In this document: positions 1 through 12,016 of the stretch, piece by piece
Layout: every line of letters starts with the position of its first letter
Numbering within the stretch: position 1 is the first letter of the stretch
Assembly (NCBI RefSeq): GCF_011386835.1
Contig: NC_088792.1
Coordinates: 44,072,882 to 44,136,881, forward strand
DNA length: 64,000 nucleotides
Source of the DNA: Chrysemys picta bellii
Lineage: Eukaryota; Chordata; Testudines; Emydidae
Direction: 5' to 3'
Translations under genes and position numbers: made by a program
Notes under the pieces: generated by a model
Told to the model about the DNA's origin: nothing
What the model saw: the letters and a program-made list of their open reading frames with translations, nothing else
Databases searched by the model: none

Positions 1-700
1 TTCTGCTGAATCAGGACAAATCAATCCTAAAACCAGTAGAGAGAATAGGTTCATTGGGGTGGTCTTGGACTGCCACAATTCAGGTTCGAAACATTACTGT
101 TGAGGCTGAAACATACCCACTCCCCACAGCACGCAGCTGCCTCAGTCTCCTGGGTCACATGGCAGAATGGTCCTGTGTAGTTCAGCATGCCAGGCTGCAT
201 CTCGGAAAGCTGTAGGCATGGCTAGCTTTAGGATGTGCCCTGAATCATTGTCATTTGGACAAAGTGGTTCCAGGGCCAGTGTCATTGTTGGATTGGTGGA
301 TGGACCCTCTGAAAGTGTGTGTAGGTCTCCTATGTCTCCCTGCGACCCACCTCACTCTAGTCCCAGATGCATCATCCCTTGGTTGGGGAGCTCATATGGG
401 GTCCCTGCAGACTCAGGGTCTTTGGTCATCTCAAGATCAAAAGACTTCTATAAATGTCAGAGCTAAGATAGTACATCTAGCTTGCTCGGCCTTCCTCCCC
501 CAGATAGTGGGAAAGAATTTAATTTTAACACACAACTCTGCAGTTATGTTTTACTTAAGCAGACAGAGAGTAGTGCAATCAATTCAACTGTGCCAAGAGG
601 CAGTTCACCTATGGGACTTTTGCATAACCAACTTGATTCACCTCAAGGGCTTACCTTCCAGGGATACAGAACATGTGAGCTGATTAGCTGAGCGTATGCT
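1..700 (+). pseudogene. DIRS copy A RT thumb / RNase H remnant
   Basis: Conceptual fragments in two frames match the end of a DIRS reverse transcriptase and the RNase H domain. Visible markers are SLLGHMAEW, a block INVRAKIVHLACSAFLP, and MFYLSRQ, which corresponds to the MFYINRQGG block of the better preserved copy at 25050-25400. Several stops and frame changes interrupt it. It cannot encode a working enzyme. Confidence 0.7.
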
Positions 701-1129
701 TTCTTGAGTGGTCATTACGTCCAGATGTGGCTAGATCCATCTTCCAGCTCTGGGGGAACTCCCCAAGTGGATTTATTTGCAACAAAGACTATCAGAAAAT
801 GCCATCAATGTTGTTCCAGGGGAGGTCTCAGCTGGCAGCTCACTGACAGATGTCTCCTCCTATCCTGGAAGAATCCCCTATTGTACACCTTTCCTTCAAT
901 TCCTTTGCTACCCAGGGTCTTGTCCAAAGTGAAACAAGCCCATGCTCATCTCATCCTTGTAGCACTAGCATGGCCTTGTCAACATTGGTACTCAACTCTA
1001 CTAACCTTGCTAATTGAGCCTCCATTATCTGTCCTGTTGGACTCAGAGGTGATTTCCCAGGACCATGGTCATTTGCTCTATTCGTCTCTGATCCTGCCAT
1101 CTGATAGCCTGGATGCTTAATGGATAACA

Positions 1130-2110
1130 CCCCTTTGAAAGATCCTGTTCAAAGGACATTCACAAAGTGCTTCTGAACAGCAGAAAACTCTCAACTAGGA
1201 GCACTTACTTGGCTGAGTAGAAATGCTTCTCCATTTGGTCCTGACAGAAAGCTATATCTCCAGAGTGGGCCTGGACCTCATGCTGGACTTATCTTCTATA
1301 TCTAAAACACAGTTTGTCTATTCGCTCTATAAGGTTGCATCTGGCAACTATTTTGGCCTTCCACAACTTGGTGGATAGTAGATCCCTTTTTTCCAACCCC
1401 ATCATAGCCAGATTCCTAAAGGGCTTCGTCAGAATAAATCCACACATGCAAGATCCTGGGATCTGAACTTGGTCCTAACAAAATTGACAGGATTGCCCTT
1501 TAAATCCCTTGCAACTTGCGCTCTGCTTACTTCTATGTGAATGTAGCATTTCTAGTGGCCACCACCTTGGCCAGAAGAGTGGAAGAGTTGAAAGCCCTAG
1601 TGTCAGAGCCTCTATATAGAATTTTTAATAGGTTTAAGGTTTATCTTCATCCTCATCCAAAACTTCGCACTACGGTGGTCTCTAATTTTCACATTAATCA
1701 AGTAATCTATCAGCTGACTTTCTGAAACCTCATGCCCACAGCGCTAAGGAGAGACTTCATTTGTTGAATGTGAGAAGGGCTCTAGCTTTCCAACTGGAAC
1801 ATACTAAGTTATTTAGGACCTCTACTCAGTTGTTCATTGTGATTGCGGACAGAACTAAGATTCTCAGAGGATTTCATTCTGGATCTCTTTATGCATTTGT
1901 TTTATTACCTGCTAGCTACTATAGCCCCCCCAGCTAGGGCACTGACACATTCTACTAGCGCACAGGCAACATCAGTGGCTTACTTGGTGCAAGTACCTAT
2001 CATTGACATTTGTAAACTGGAGATTGGTCATCAGTCCAGGGATAATGACAATTTTGGATGGGTGGTCTTACAAGCACTGTTCAGTTCGACCTTGAGTCCG
2101 CCTCTATGAT
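1130..2110 (+). pseudogene. DIRS copy A tyrosine recombinase remnant
   Basis: Fragments of the tyrosine recombinase (YR) gene. The clearest marker is TLARRVEELKAL at about 1564-1600, the conserved helix carrying the first catalytic arginine (consensus RRVSEL in the other copies here). A later frame (1843-2109) matches the recombinase tail, including IIDICKLEIG, comparable with IQDICRAATW in the copy at 23600-23900. Stops and frameshifts break the gene, and I could not place the catalytic tyrosine. Confidence 0.75.
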
Positions 2111-2173
2111 TGTCTATCTGTGAGTCACCTACAGTGGAATGGACATATGCAAGCACTCAAAGAAGAAAAAAAT

Positions 2174-2475
2174 GGTTATCTACCTTTCTGTAACGGTTGT
2201 TCTTTGAGATGTGTTGCACATGTCTGTTTCACAACCCGCCAACCTTCCCCTCTCTATCAGAGTCTATCTGGTATGAAGAAACTGAGGGGAGTCGGGCGGC
2301 TTTGCCGCCTTATTCCAGCACATACTGGCACATGACAACAGAGGGTTCTTGGACCACCCCAATGGGTACGACTGAGAGAAAAAATTCTCTAGCAACTCCG
2401 TTTGAGACATGCGCACACACCTACAGTGGAATGGAAGAACATCTCGAAGAATAACAGGTACAGAAAACTAGGTAA
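2174..2475 (+). repeat. DIRS copy A terminal unit with inverted arms
   Basis: Two arms of about 50 bp (2174-2226 and 2428-2475) are imperfect reverse complements of each other and enclose about 200 bp. I read them as the internal complementary region plus the terminal inverted repeat that DIRS elements use to circularise. Equivalent units occur at 22214-22509 and 51045-51366. Confidence 0.65.
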
Positions 2476-2625
2476 TTGGGTTTTTATGTATTTTAGGGTT
2501 GTATCTGTATTTGTATCTGTCGAAGTACTGAGATCTCTCACATCTAGTGGAAGTCAGGGCCTTAGATGGTTCAGATTTTGCTATAATCTGTTGTAAAATG
2601 CATTTTTTTTAATGCAATACTGCAC

Positions 2626-3189
2626 TTATTATCATAGACTCATAGAAATGTAGGCCTGGAAGGAACCTCAAGAAATCAAGTTCAGTCCCCTGCACTGAGG
2701 CAGAACCAAGTAAACTTGGTTGACTATCCCAGACAGGTGTTTTTCTAACTTGTTCTTAAAAACCTCCAGTGATGGGGATTTCACAATCTCCCTTGGAAGC
2801 CTATTGCAGAGTTTAATTACCTATATAGTTAGGTTTTTTTCTAATATCTTAATCTCCCTTGCTGCAGATTAAGCCTATTAGTACTTGTCCTAACTTCAGT
2901 GAACATGGAGAACAATTGATCCCCATCCTCTTTCTAACATCCTTAATATATTTGAAGACTGTTATCAGTCCCCCTCCCTCCTATGGTATTTTTTTTCCTC
3001 AAGATCAAACATGCCCAGTCTTTTTAACTTTTCCTCATAGAAGAGATTTTCTAAACCTTTTATCATTTGGACACTCTCCAATTTGTCCACGTTTTCCTAA
3101 AGTGTGATGCCCAGAATTGGACATGGTACTCTAGCTGAGCCCTCGCCAGTGCCAAGTAGAGCAGGACAGTGCCCTCCTGTGTCTTACAT
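2626..3189 (-). mobile_element. CR1 LINE, 3' fragment
   Basis: Reverse-strand CR1: the 3' end of the element is at the left (ATCATAGACTCATAGAAATG, 2630-2649), with the 3' UTR and end of ORF2 to the right. The text is similar to the CR1 at 22677-23592. It is 5'-truncated where an LTR-like block begins. Non-functional. Confidence 0.85.
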
Positions 3190-3190
3190 A

Positions 3191-3598
3191 CATGTGGCAA
3201 AGTGCTGGGAACCAACAGCTTAGGTCACATCAGTTAAACACCAATTAACTCCTCCCAAGGTGGATCTGACTGTACCTAATTAATCCTTCCCAGCTCACTT
3301 TAATCTGCTAAAGAGTTAGTTAGACCGTTAATGCAGAGGGTAGAAGAAGGCACCAGCAGGAAATGCTGGAGGGAGAGGCAGGCTAGCACAGCTAGAAGGT
3401 GCAGACAGGTCTTCCTTCTCCTCTTCTTGGCAGAAGGGTGAGGAGAAACTGATGTTGTAAATACTGTGGTGTATGGATCAGTAACGGTGGTGAAAAGAGT
3501 AATGAAATAAACTACACAGCGGTGTTTAACAACTGAAAGCCTCTGAATAGTCTGCATAGACAAAGCAGAAGATAGGAGTGACACTCGGCCCTGTCACA
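3191..3598. repeat. LTR-like block
   Basis: A block of about 400 bp beginning TGTGGCAAAG and ending CCTGTCACA, so it has the TG...CA ends of a long terminal repeat. It contains one AATAAA (about 3505). It abuts the CR1 at 2626-3189. I see no convincing target-site duplication, no second LTR and no internal genes. It could be a solo LTR or an unrelated repeat. Confidence 0.35.
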
Positions 3599-3599
3599 A

Positions 3600-5480
3600 T
3601 AAGACATATGTATTCTTATGGTAACATTTGAAAATGTGGTTTTCTGAATTGCAGATTTTTTAATATAAAGTTCTGTTGAAAGGGATTGTGAAGTTCATTG
3701 TGGGAGTGATAGTTTAGCGTCTCGGTTGTCAAACCCAACTGCTGATCCCAAAGAGTGCTGTCGTATGCTGAACATAATTTACACCCCGCCCCCCCAAAGA
3801 GTGCTCTGGCACCTAATAACAACCAACTCCACCTTGACACTCCTGCTGCCTCTGCCAGGTGACATGAACATCCCTCAGCTCAACTATAAATGCTAAAGCC
3901 TCCTTCTACACCACCTTTATCTCATCTCTGAGATGTTCGTAGTTGCCAATTATCCAGCTGGAAATGTAGGTAACTTTCCTGATAATAGTAATGTTATGTT
4001 AAAAAATCCCTTTTCACCCCATCCAAAGTTTTAGAGCTCGTATGATGGATGCATGCTGCTGAACTGAAATAGTTAAATTATTTTTCCCAGCTTTCCCATA
4101 TATTTGCTCAGAATATTGAGTTTAAAAAAAAAAACTTTTTTTTCCCTAGGGATAGAGTGAGGGTAGATCTTTAAGGGTGTTCGGTTGAGTTCATTCCATA
4201 AGCACTGTATTCGGTCACCCATATTTTTTTTAAAACAGATGTAAGACTTAAATTATGCAAAGATCCATTGGAAGATGCCGGTAAGTGCTGTAAGAGAGTG
4301 GATTATTTTCACTATACTGGTTTTTTTCCCCAAAGGTAGGGCTTCCCTTTAAATGAGAATCCAGAGGCACAGTGTTCAGAAATGCCTACTTTACAGATGC
4401 AAAATTCCTTGAACTTTTGGTGGACTGGGTTGCAAATACAATATAGTGCGTGAGACGTCTTAGTCATCTGTTCAAACCCAGTTCAGGTTGGTGGCAACCA
4501 AAAGCTGTTATCTGATCCCTGTTTGGTGGCCTGTGGAAATAAGGTGATCTCACTGGGTAAGTGTCTGCCTGTCACAAAACGCACTACCATAATTGGCACT
4601 AATTAGCTCCACTGTGGGCAGGGAGGACGTGGGTTAAATTGACATGTTGCCTGATCTAGCCTCATCTCTGGGGGTGTGGTCCCTCCAGGTTGCATGTTTG
4701 TGAGGCAGAATGGAAAGTTTGCACTGACACTGCCAGTGTAAATCTGATATCTTTTATGAGGAATTATCAAGAAGGATGAAAAACAAAACATGTTTATCTT
4801 CAGTAATAGCATTTACGGATTCCAATGGGGTTTTTTCCAACAAAGATTAAAAGCACTAAATCTCTGGTCATGGCATCATTCTGGTAATTTACTGCTGATG
4901 TTTGGTTGAAGCCTTAATGGAAAAAATTTTTACTGATTATTTTCCCCTTTGTTAGCAGTGTCTTCCACAATTCTGGACATCTGGGCTGCTCTTTTCTCGC
5001 TGCAGCTCATGGAGGCGGATCAGAGTTTTGGTGTTGCATGGTCTGGCCACACACTCTCTGCTCCTTCTTGCTGCCAGATGAGTTATTCCTAATCTGTTAA
5101 ACTTGTATAACATCATGAACAAATATTCCAGAGATAACTAAATAGCTACATACATTAGACCAAGAAAGATGGCCGTATGGTAACAATTCCACTTAATATC
5201 TGACCCTCAACTATAGGAGATGCTTCTAGCAGAAAGGAAATTATCAGTAAGAAATGTAACATTCTGGAGTTCAGTGTCTCCCAGAATTCTGGACATCTGA
5301 GAAGTAGCGAGCACTGAACAGATATAGGGAGGGTTATGAAACAAAAGTTTGGCAAGAAAGAAGTACCTCCCTCCCCTTTTTGTGAGCTCGCTCAAAAGTT
5401 TCTATTATTTCTGGCCACTACACACAGCACCTCCCTGCCAAAGGAAGCCCCTGCAGAAGACAGAAATTCTACCTTGTAGT
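3600..5480. other. No gene or recognised repeat
   Basis: AT-rich sequence, probably RUNDC3B intron. The open frames are short, on both strands, and match nothing I recognise. No exon with plausible splice sites was seen. Confidence 0.5.
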
Positions 5481-5494
5481 ACTTAATGAAGGTG

Positions 5495-6115
5495 TTAGCT
5501 GTTTTGTAAATTTTCAAAGTGAACACACTTGCTCATTCTGGCCAGAAGGTTGGTAAGGATCTCGTGAAGTGTGCTTGATCCATTCTGGGACAGAAACCTC
5601 TGATGATTTGTAGGCTTCCACAATACATAATCTAATCCACTGAGCAATGGAGGACTTGGAATCTGAGCCCTTGGCATTTAGGGTGGGAAGGCATGAATAA
5701 GGAGCCCAATCTTCTCGCAGATTTTTATATGCTTGAGATAGATTTTCAACACTCCTCTGACCTCTAAGGTGTGCCACACCTTTTCAGTTGGATGTTGTAG
5801 TTTTGGACAGAATGAAGGAAGCGCAATTTCTTTGGAAGTATAGAAGGAGAAATTTACCTTAAGAAGAAAGGATTCTGGTGTTCTGAGTGCCACTTTTGCC
5901 TTGTGGAACACATAGTAAGTCTCCCGTATAGATAAGGCTGCCAGCTCCGACACTCGCCTTGCAGATGTGACAGCTACTAAGAAACAATTCTTAATGGATA
6001 AATAAAAGGCCAACACTGAAGTCAGAGGCTCAAAGGAATGGATTATCAAAGCCCTCAAAAATAGTGAAAGACCCCATTTGGGGAAGAGTGGCACATCAGT
6101 CTGGCTAACCAGTCG
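5495..6115 (-). pseudogene. DIRS copy B tyrosine recombinase
   Basis: The 138-residue frame at 5678-6094 contains TSARRVSELAAL, the catalytic-arginine helix of DIRS recombinases, preceded by a helical stretch (ALIIHSFEPLTSVLAF). The following frame (5514-5777) continues with SIAQWIRLCIVEAY and SVPEWI, matching the C-terminal half of the domain. A frameshift separates them, and the C-terminal catalytic residues cannot be recognised. Non-functional. Confidence 0.75.
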
Positions 6116-6119
6116 GCTC

Positions 6120-8305
6120 AGAGGAATCTATTAAGATGTTTAAAAAAAAAGTGAACAGTACAGAGTTTAAGCATAGAAGTTTTGGTTATCAGGGAATAAC
6201 GTACAGATTATCAAGGTAGCAAGGTTTGGTTTACGATTGGGTGACATAAGGAATACATAAACTGCAAAATCCCCGATTGGGGGTAAAAGGTTGATGGGTC
6301 AAATTACAGGCATTGAGATATGAGGGTATGAACTTCATAAAGTGGCTATGTTCGGGTGTGGAGTATAATGAGCGGATATGATGATGAGGATGGATTGACC
6401 CTCATTTGGTGAGATTTAATGTTCAGGGAGCTTATGGTTTCAGTTCATATGATCCAACGGAGAAAGTCTCTTGTCCCTTTCTCATGGTCGAAGAACAATG
6501 TCACTCTGGCTCGCGCCTCCTGGTACTGTCGGTGGTCGGTGATGTGCTCGATGTAGATGTCCCTGGACCATTGGATGGTGTCTGAGACCATGAGGCGCCG
6601 CATGAGCCATGCGTAGAGTCAACCGATCCCACAGGTCTGCAGCACACGCTCGTTGCAGGGGTCCCAGGCACCCAGGGCTCCGACGATCAGGGCATCCATC
6701 TGCACCTTGTAGCCCTTCGCTCTCAGAGGGTCGGCCAGAGGAGCGTACTTTTCCAACTTACGAACTCGGGCTTCGCGAAATGCCGGGGTCCTGTTCTCAA
6801 AGGAGACCGTAACATCGACGTGGATGATCTTTTTCTGGGCCTCGTGGGTGACGACAATGTCAGGTCGTAGCTGGCTGTCAGTACCGGGGATGGTGCAGTT
6901 CACTGAGATCTCCCCCAGGCGTGGTGCGATGGTTTTCACCAGGCGGTTCGGGATGGCGTTGTAGCTCAGCTGCCAGGCTCTGGAGTGGGGTGTGCAGCTG
7001 CACAGGATGTGGGGCAGGGTCTCATTGGAGTAACCAGACTTCCTGCAATGCTTGTCTCAGTTCCCATGGCGGACGGCTCCGTTGAGCGGGACACAGTTGA
7101 GCTGGGCACAATGGATGAACTGCCAGTTGGCGAAGCGGGTGAAGCCTCCCCCGGTGAGAAAGTGGTTGCTGGCGTCCCACTTGCTGGTCAACTCACAGGC
7201 TTTACCCTAGTTCGGTTTACGCTTCAGGGTTTTCATGTACAGCGAGTGGATGGCGGCCTTCAGAGTCCTCTCCAGCAAGCCCCTGGTGCTCGGGGTGATG
7301 ATGGTGTTGTCGGACCTGATCTGCGGCACCCGGACTCCCAGCTTCCGGCGCTCCTCGCACCACTCCCAGCAGCAGCCGATGCACTTCCCCAGGCGACGTG
7401 TGGCGTTGTGAGTGTGGGACCACAGTGAAGCGATGTCACGCCCGTCCCGTCCGAATTCCCCATCCAAAGAGCCGCTCAGGAAGGTGGCGATGTCTTGGTT
7501 GGGGGGGGGCTCTACCGATCTGCTTCTCTGTTGCATCACACATGGCGTTCTCCGCGATATTCCTTACCGTGGCGTCGGGACATGTCAGCAGGCAGAAGGC
7601 GTGGGTGATCACTGCGACGTAGCACAGATCACCCATGCAGGGGACTTTGGCGCCACCGTGCCTGTGAGCGATGTAGACCAGCTCATTGCTGGCTCTCTGG
7701 GGAAAGAACAGCCACTTCTTCACCAGCTGCCGGATGATCTTGTCCGCCTTGTTGAGGGGCACCTTCGCCACAGCGGATCCCCTTAGGGTGAACGAGATGC
7801 ATGGGATCAGGAAGGTGTTCAGGGCGTTTATCTTCTGCCACTGTGTCAGCAGGGAGGCATCAATCTTGGCGGCGTCCTGCAAGATCTCCTGGATGGTGTC
7901 CTCGGGTGTCTGCTGGACACGGAAACCTGTTGGCGTGCCCAGGTGCTGGTATGCCTGCCCCTCTGCTAGGGGGATGATGGGCTCACCCTGGATCTGGAAC
8001 CCCATTGCTTGCACCAAGTCCCTTTTGCTGCCATCAGTGTGCAGAGTTGCACACTTCTTCGCATTGAAGCAGAGCCCCATACAGTCAGTAGCTTGGCTGG
8101 TGGCGTCTAGCATACCTTTGAGGCTCTCTGGGTCATCTGCGGTCAGGACCAGATTGTCCACGTAGGCCAGAATGCTGATTTTCTGTGGATTGTCTTCCAG
8201 GGAGCCTGAGAAGCATTTTGGTCTCTGCCTTGGTACAATTCACAAACAGGTTGGCTGAAGGGAGGCCGAACATGTGAATGATGAGATTAAAAACCACCTG
8301 ATTCA
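6120..8305 (-). mobile_element. R2-superfamily non-LTR retrotransposon, 5'-truncated
   Basis: GC-rich island, unlike its AT-rich surroundings, carrying the 3' half of a LINE with a restriction-like endonuclease (RLE). In coding order: end of the RT palm, thumb, a CCHC-type motif, the RLE domain, a stop at 6445-6447, and about 320 bp of 3' UTR ending near an A/T run (about 6138). It lies inside DIRS copy B, so it is not at the 28S rDNA site used by canonical R2. The R4/NeSL group (including Utopia) is an alternative placement. The break at about 8305 is typical 5' truncation of target-primed insertions. Confidence 0.75.
6445..8200 (-). pseudogene. R2-like ORF: RT C-terminus, CCHC motif, RLE endonuclease
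   Basis: The largest open piece (7436-8161, 241 residues) starts at the RT active site, which reads YVDN instead of the expected YADD. It continues through the palm/thumb (GLCFNAKKCATLH, YQHLGTPTGF). After frameshifts, a zinc-knuckle-like stretch at about 6990-7060 reads CRKSG...ETLPHILCSC, with the second cysteine replaced by serine and an in-frame stop just upstream. The endonuclease (6619-6939) keeps RPDIVV followed by DVTV, the PD...D core of RLE nucleases. The ORF ends with FLRWII before the TGA. Catalytically dead by RT active-site change and stops. Confidence 0.75.
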
Positions 8306-9420
8306 GGCATCACTCGGAATTATTGAGCCGGCACCTCCCGAGCCAGTCTGCATATTGGTTCAGATCACCTTTGTTGTGGATCACTCTGAGGGAAAGAAGG
8401 AATGATTCTGCCCACTTTATTATTTCCATTGCTTCCACATGTAGTGTTGGACTCCTTGTTTCCCCCTTTAAATATGCAATCATATTGTCTGATTGAACTA
8501 GAACATCGTTCCCCCTCTTAGCTCTAGGAGGTTTTGCTATGAGCCTTTTCCTCCTGGTTCCATAGGCTCTGGGCTCTTTGGGTCTCCAAGTGAGCTTCCC
8601 AGCCTTCCACACTGGTGTTGACTGCTTGGACTAAAGGAGCTGGAAGGCAGATGGGCATGCCTTTGCAGATTGTCGTGGGCTGACCACTACTGTAAGGAGA
8701 TGAACACCTGTGCTGAAACTTATACTTGATCTTTCTTGTGTTCCGTGGTGTGATCCCACACCTCTAGTATGAAACCTTGAAGACTTCTGATGCATGATTG
8801 TGCCCATGGAGATCCATATGCACGACACCACAAGTTCTAGCAATTGGAGGCATAGTGCTATAGTAGCTCTGGAGCAAGAAAATAAATTCCTGGGTGAAAC
8901 TAGAGAACTTTTCTTGGCATTGAAGCTGGGTCCTGGAGAAGATTTCACATTCAAGATGTGACCTTTTGAGCTGCAATGGAGCTTTGATCAGATGTCATCC
9001 AGGAAGGGGTACAGGTGAGTTTCCTGTGACCGGAGTCTGGCCATTATCACAATCAACATCTTTGTAAAAACCCTGGGGGCTGAGGAGAGGCCAAACAGGA
9101 GTGTTTGTTATTGCCAACATTTCCTGCTGTTTGCAAACTACAGAAGTCTGCGCAGGCGCAGTCTGATGGGAATATGGAAATGTGTGTCATCTGGGTCAAC
9201 TGAAGTCAAGAAGTCCCTCCTGGGACAGGTATGATACTGTAGAGGCCACAATCTCCATTCAAAACTTTTTCTTTATCCACTTGTTGCTTTTGAGATAGAA
9301 AATGGCTCTGATACTCCCCATTTGCTGCCGTACAATGAAGAAGATGGAGTAGAACCTGGAGAACCTTTCTTCTGAGGGAACCCACTCTGTCATTCCCATA
9401 TCCAAAAGATGAGATATTTT
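8306..9420 (-). pseudogene. DIRS copy B reverse transcriptase / RNase H
   Basis: RNase H is clear at 8310-8612: QSDNMIAYLKGETRSP, then AESFLLSLRVIHNKG and YADWLGR, matching the DN...ADWLSR pattern of DIRS RNase H. Upstream in coding order (about 8990-9120) lies GLSSAPRVFTKMLIVIMARL followed by YPFLDD, the RT active-site box with the aspartates kept but a stop soon after. The rest is frameshifted. It belongs to the same element as 5495-6115, from which it is separated by the R2-like insertion. Confidence 0.75.
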
Positions 9421-9703
9421 GTTCTGCATCAGACTGTTTTACAGGGCTATTGGAGCTGGGTGATTGGATGAAGAAGGGATGGGTGGAGCCTGGAGCTCAA
9501 GGAGGTCGGTCTCACTCACTATATCTGTGACCCATTTGTCTATGGTCAGTGAAAACCATTCTTCTAGGAAATGGGAAATCCTGACCCCTAGCTTCAGCTC
9601 TTGGGGGAGCCTATGCAATCTTTGTCATAAAGTGGATTTGGGAGGGTTGGAGACTGAGGTCCCTCTGGAATTTCCCCTGGTACTTTGATTCCAGTATTTT
9701 CAC

Positions 9704-10600
9704 TCAGGTAATTTGTTGCCCCTTCGCTGGTAAACAATAAACCTGGTACCTCTGTAAGGATGAGGAGCAAAAGGAATGCCTCTGTCTGAATGCTGGTCTA
9801 TTTTCTATTCTGAGGACCCTTAGTGAGGAAAGGAGAGACCGTTTGTTCGGATTTTGCCATCTTGTCAGCCACCATCTTATCCAGTTTTTCTCCAAAAATG
9901 AGGGAGCCTATAAACTTGGCTGAGCATAGGACCTGGTTAGAGTAAGTATCCATCTTCGAGGGTTGAAGCCATAGGCGGCGCCTGGCTACTGAACTGGAAG
10001 CCATGGCTTGGGCTGAAAACCTTATTGCATCCATTGAGGTGTCGCTACAAAGGCTGTTTCTGGGAAGACTTGAAAGTGGAGCCAAAGTCAGGGTCATCTC
10101 AAAGCCCTTAAGAGCAGATGTTCCAGCCAGGCAAGAGATGCTCCTGCAAAGCGGGTAACTGCCAGGAACACTCAGAAGGTGGCGGAGGAGGCTTCAGAGC
10201 CCTCTTTGTGACTGGCCTCCATCATTCCAGCCTTGGGGTCCTTAAGGTAGAACTCTCCTTTTGAGGGAATAATCATATTTTTGGCAAGGGATGCACACAG
10301 GTGTCAACCTTTGGTGTCCCTTGTGTTCTTGAATGTAATAGAGCCTGAGATTGCTCTTGTTAATGTGCTTGCCCTTATCAGGCTTGTTCCATTCATCCCT
10401 AATCAGTTCCTCAAGGAGTGAAGCGATATTGCAGCCTCAAGGGAGGATTTTGAAGGGAAAAATTTATTCTAAGGCTTACTCACAGGAACCTGCTCAGGTT
10501 TCAGAGCCAGATAGCTCACCTTCCTCAGTTGAGGAGGAGGAAGAGGACTCTCATCTCCTGGATTTTTGTGCTGTCTTTCCCTTTAAAATTTTTTAAACCT
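9704..10600 (-). pseudogene. DIRS copy B ORF1 (Gag-like)
   Basis: Frames at 9704-9895 and 9798-10097 contain ARRRLWLQPSKMDTYSNQ, LIFGEKLDKMV and MAKSEQTVSPFL, which look like the Gag-like ORF1 of vertebrate DIRS elements (a basic block, then F-GEKLD, then K-S---PFL). The two frames overlap, showing a frameshift. The sequence further right is too decayed to read. Confidence 0.6.

Positions 10601-12016
<1,416 letters not shown>

Larger units (their letters stand above)
1..2475 (+). mobile_element. DIRS-type retrotransposon copy A, 3' part
   Basis: Degenerate tyrosine-recombinase retrotransposon that enters the window already inside its reverse transcriptase/RNase H region. In order on the + strand: RT thumb and RNase H remnants (about 1-700), a linker with a LFATK-type motif (about 765-790), tyrosine recombinase remnants (about 1130-2110), and a terminal unit with inverted arms (2174-2475). 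DIRS elements integrate with a recombinase instead of a DDE integrase and end in inverted repeats, not LTRs. All reading frames carry stops and shifts, so the copy is old. The 5' half lies outside the window. Confidence 0.8.
5490..10600 (-). mobile_element. DIRS-type retrotransposon copy B (different family), interrupted
   Basis: Reverse-strand DIRS element. From right to left: ORF1/Gag-like protein (about 9704-10600), reverse transcriptase and RNase H (about 8306-9420), then, after a foreign 2.2-kb insertion at 6120-8305, the tyrosine recombinase (5495-6115). Its RNase H and ORF1 sequences differ clearly from copies A, X/Y/D and E, so it is a separate lineage. Sequence expected between RNase H and recombinase is missing around the insertion. 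The 5' end is not defined and may extend to about 10990. Confidence 0.75.

Noticed and set aside
6985..7428. Long forward-strand open frames in 6600-8165
   Set aside because: They are antisense shadows of the R2-like reverse-strand ORF in GC-rich DNA; only the reverse strand shows RT and endonuclease motifs.
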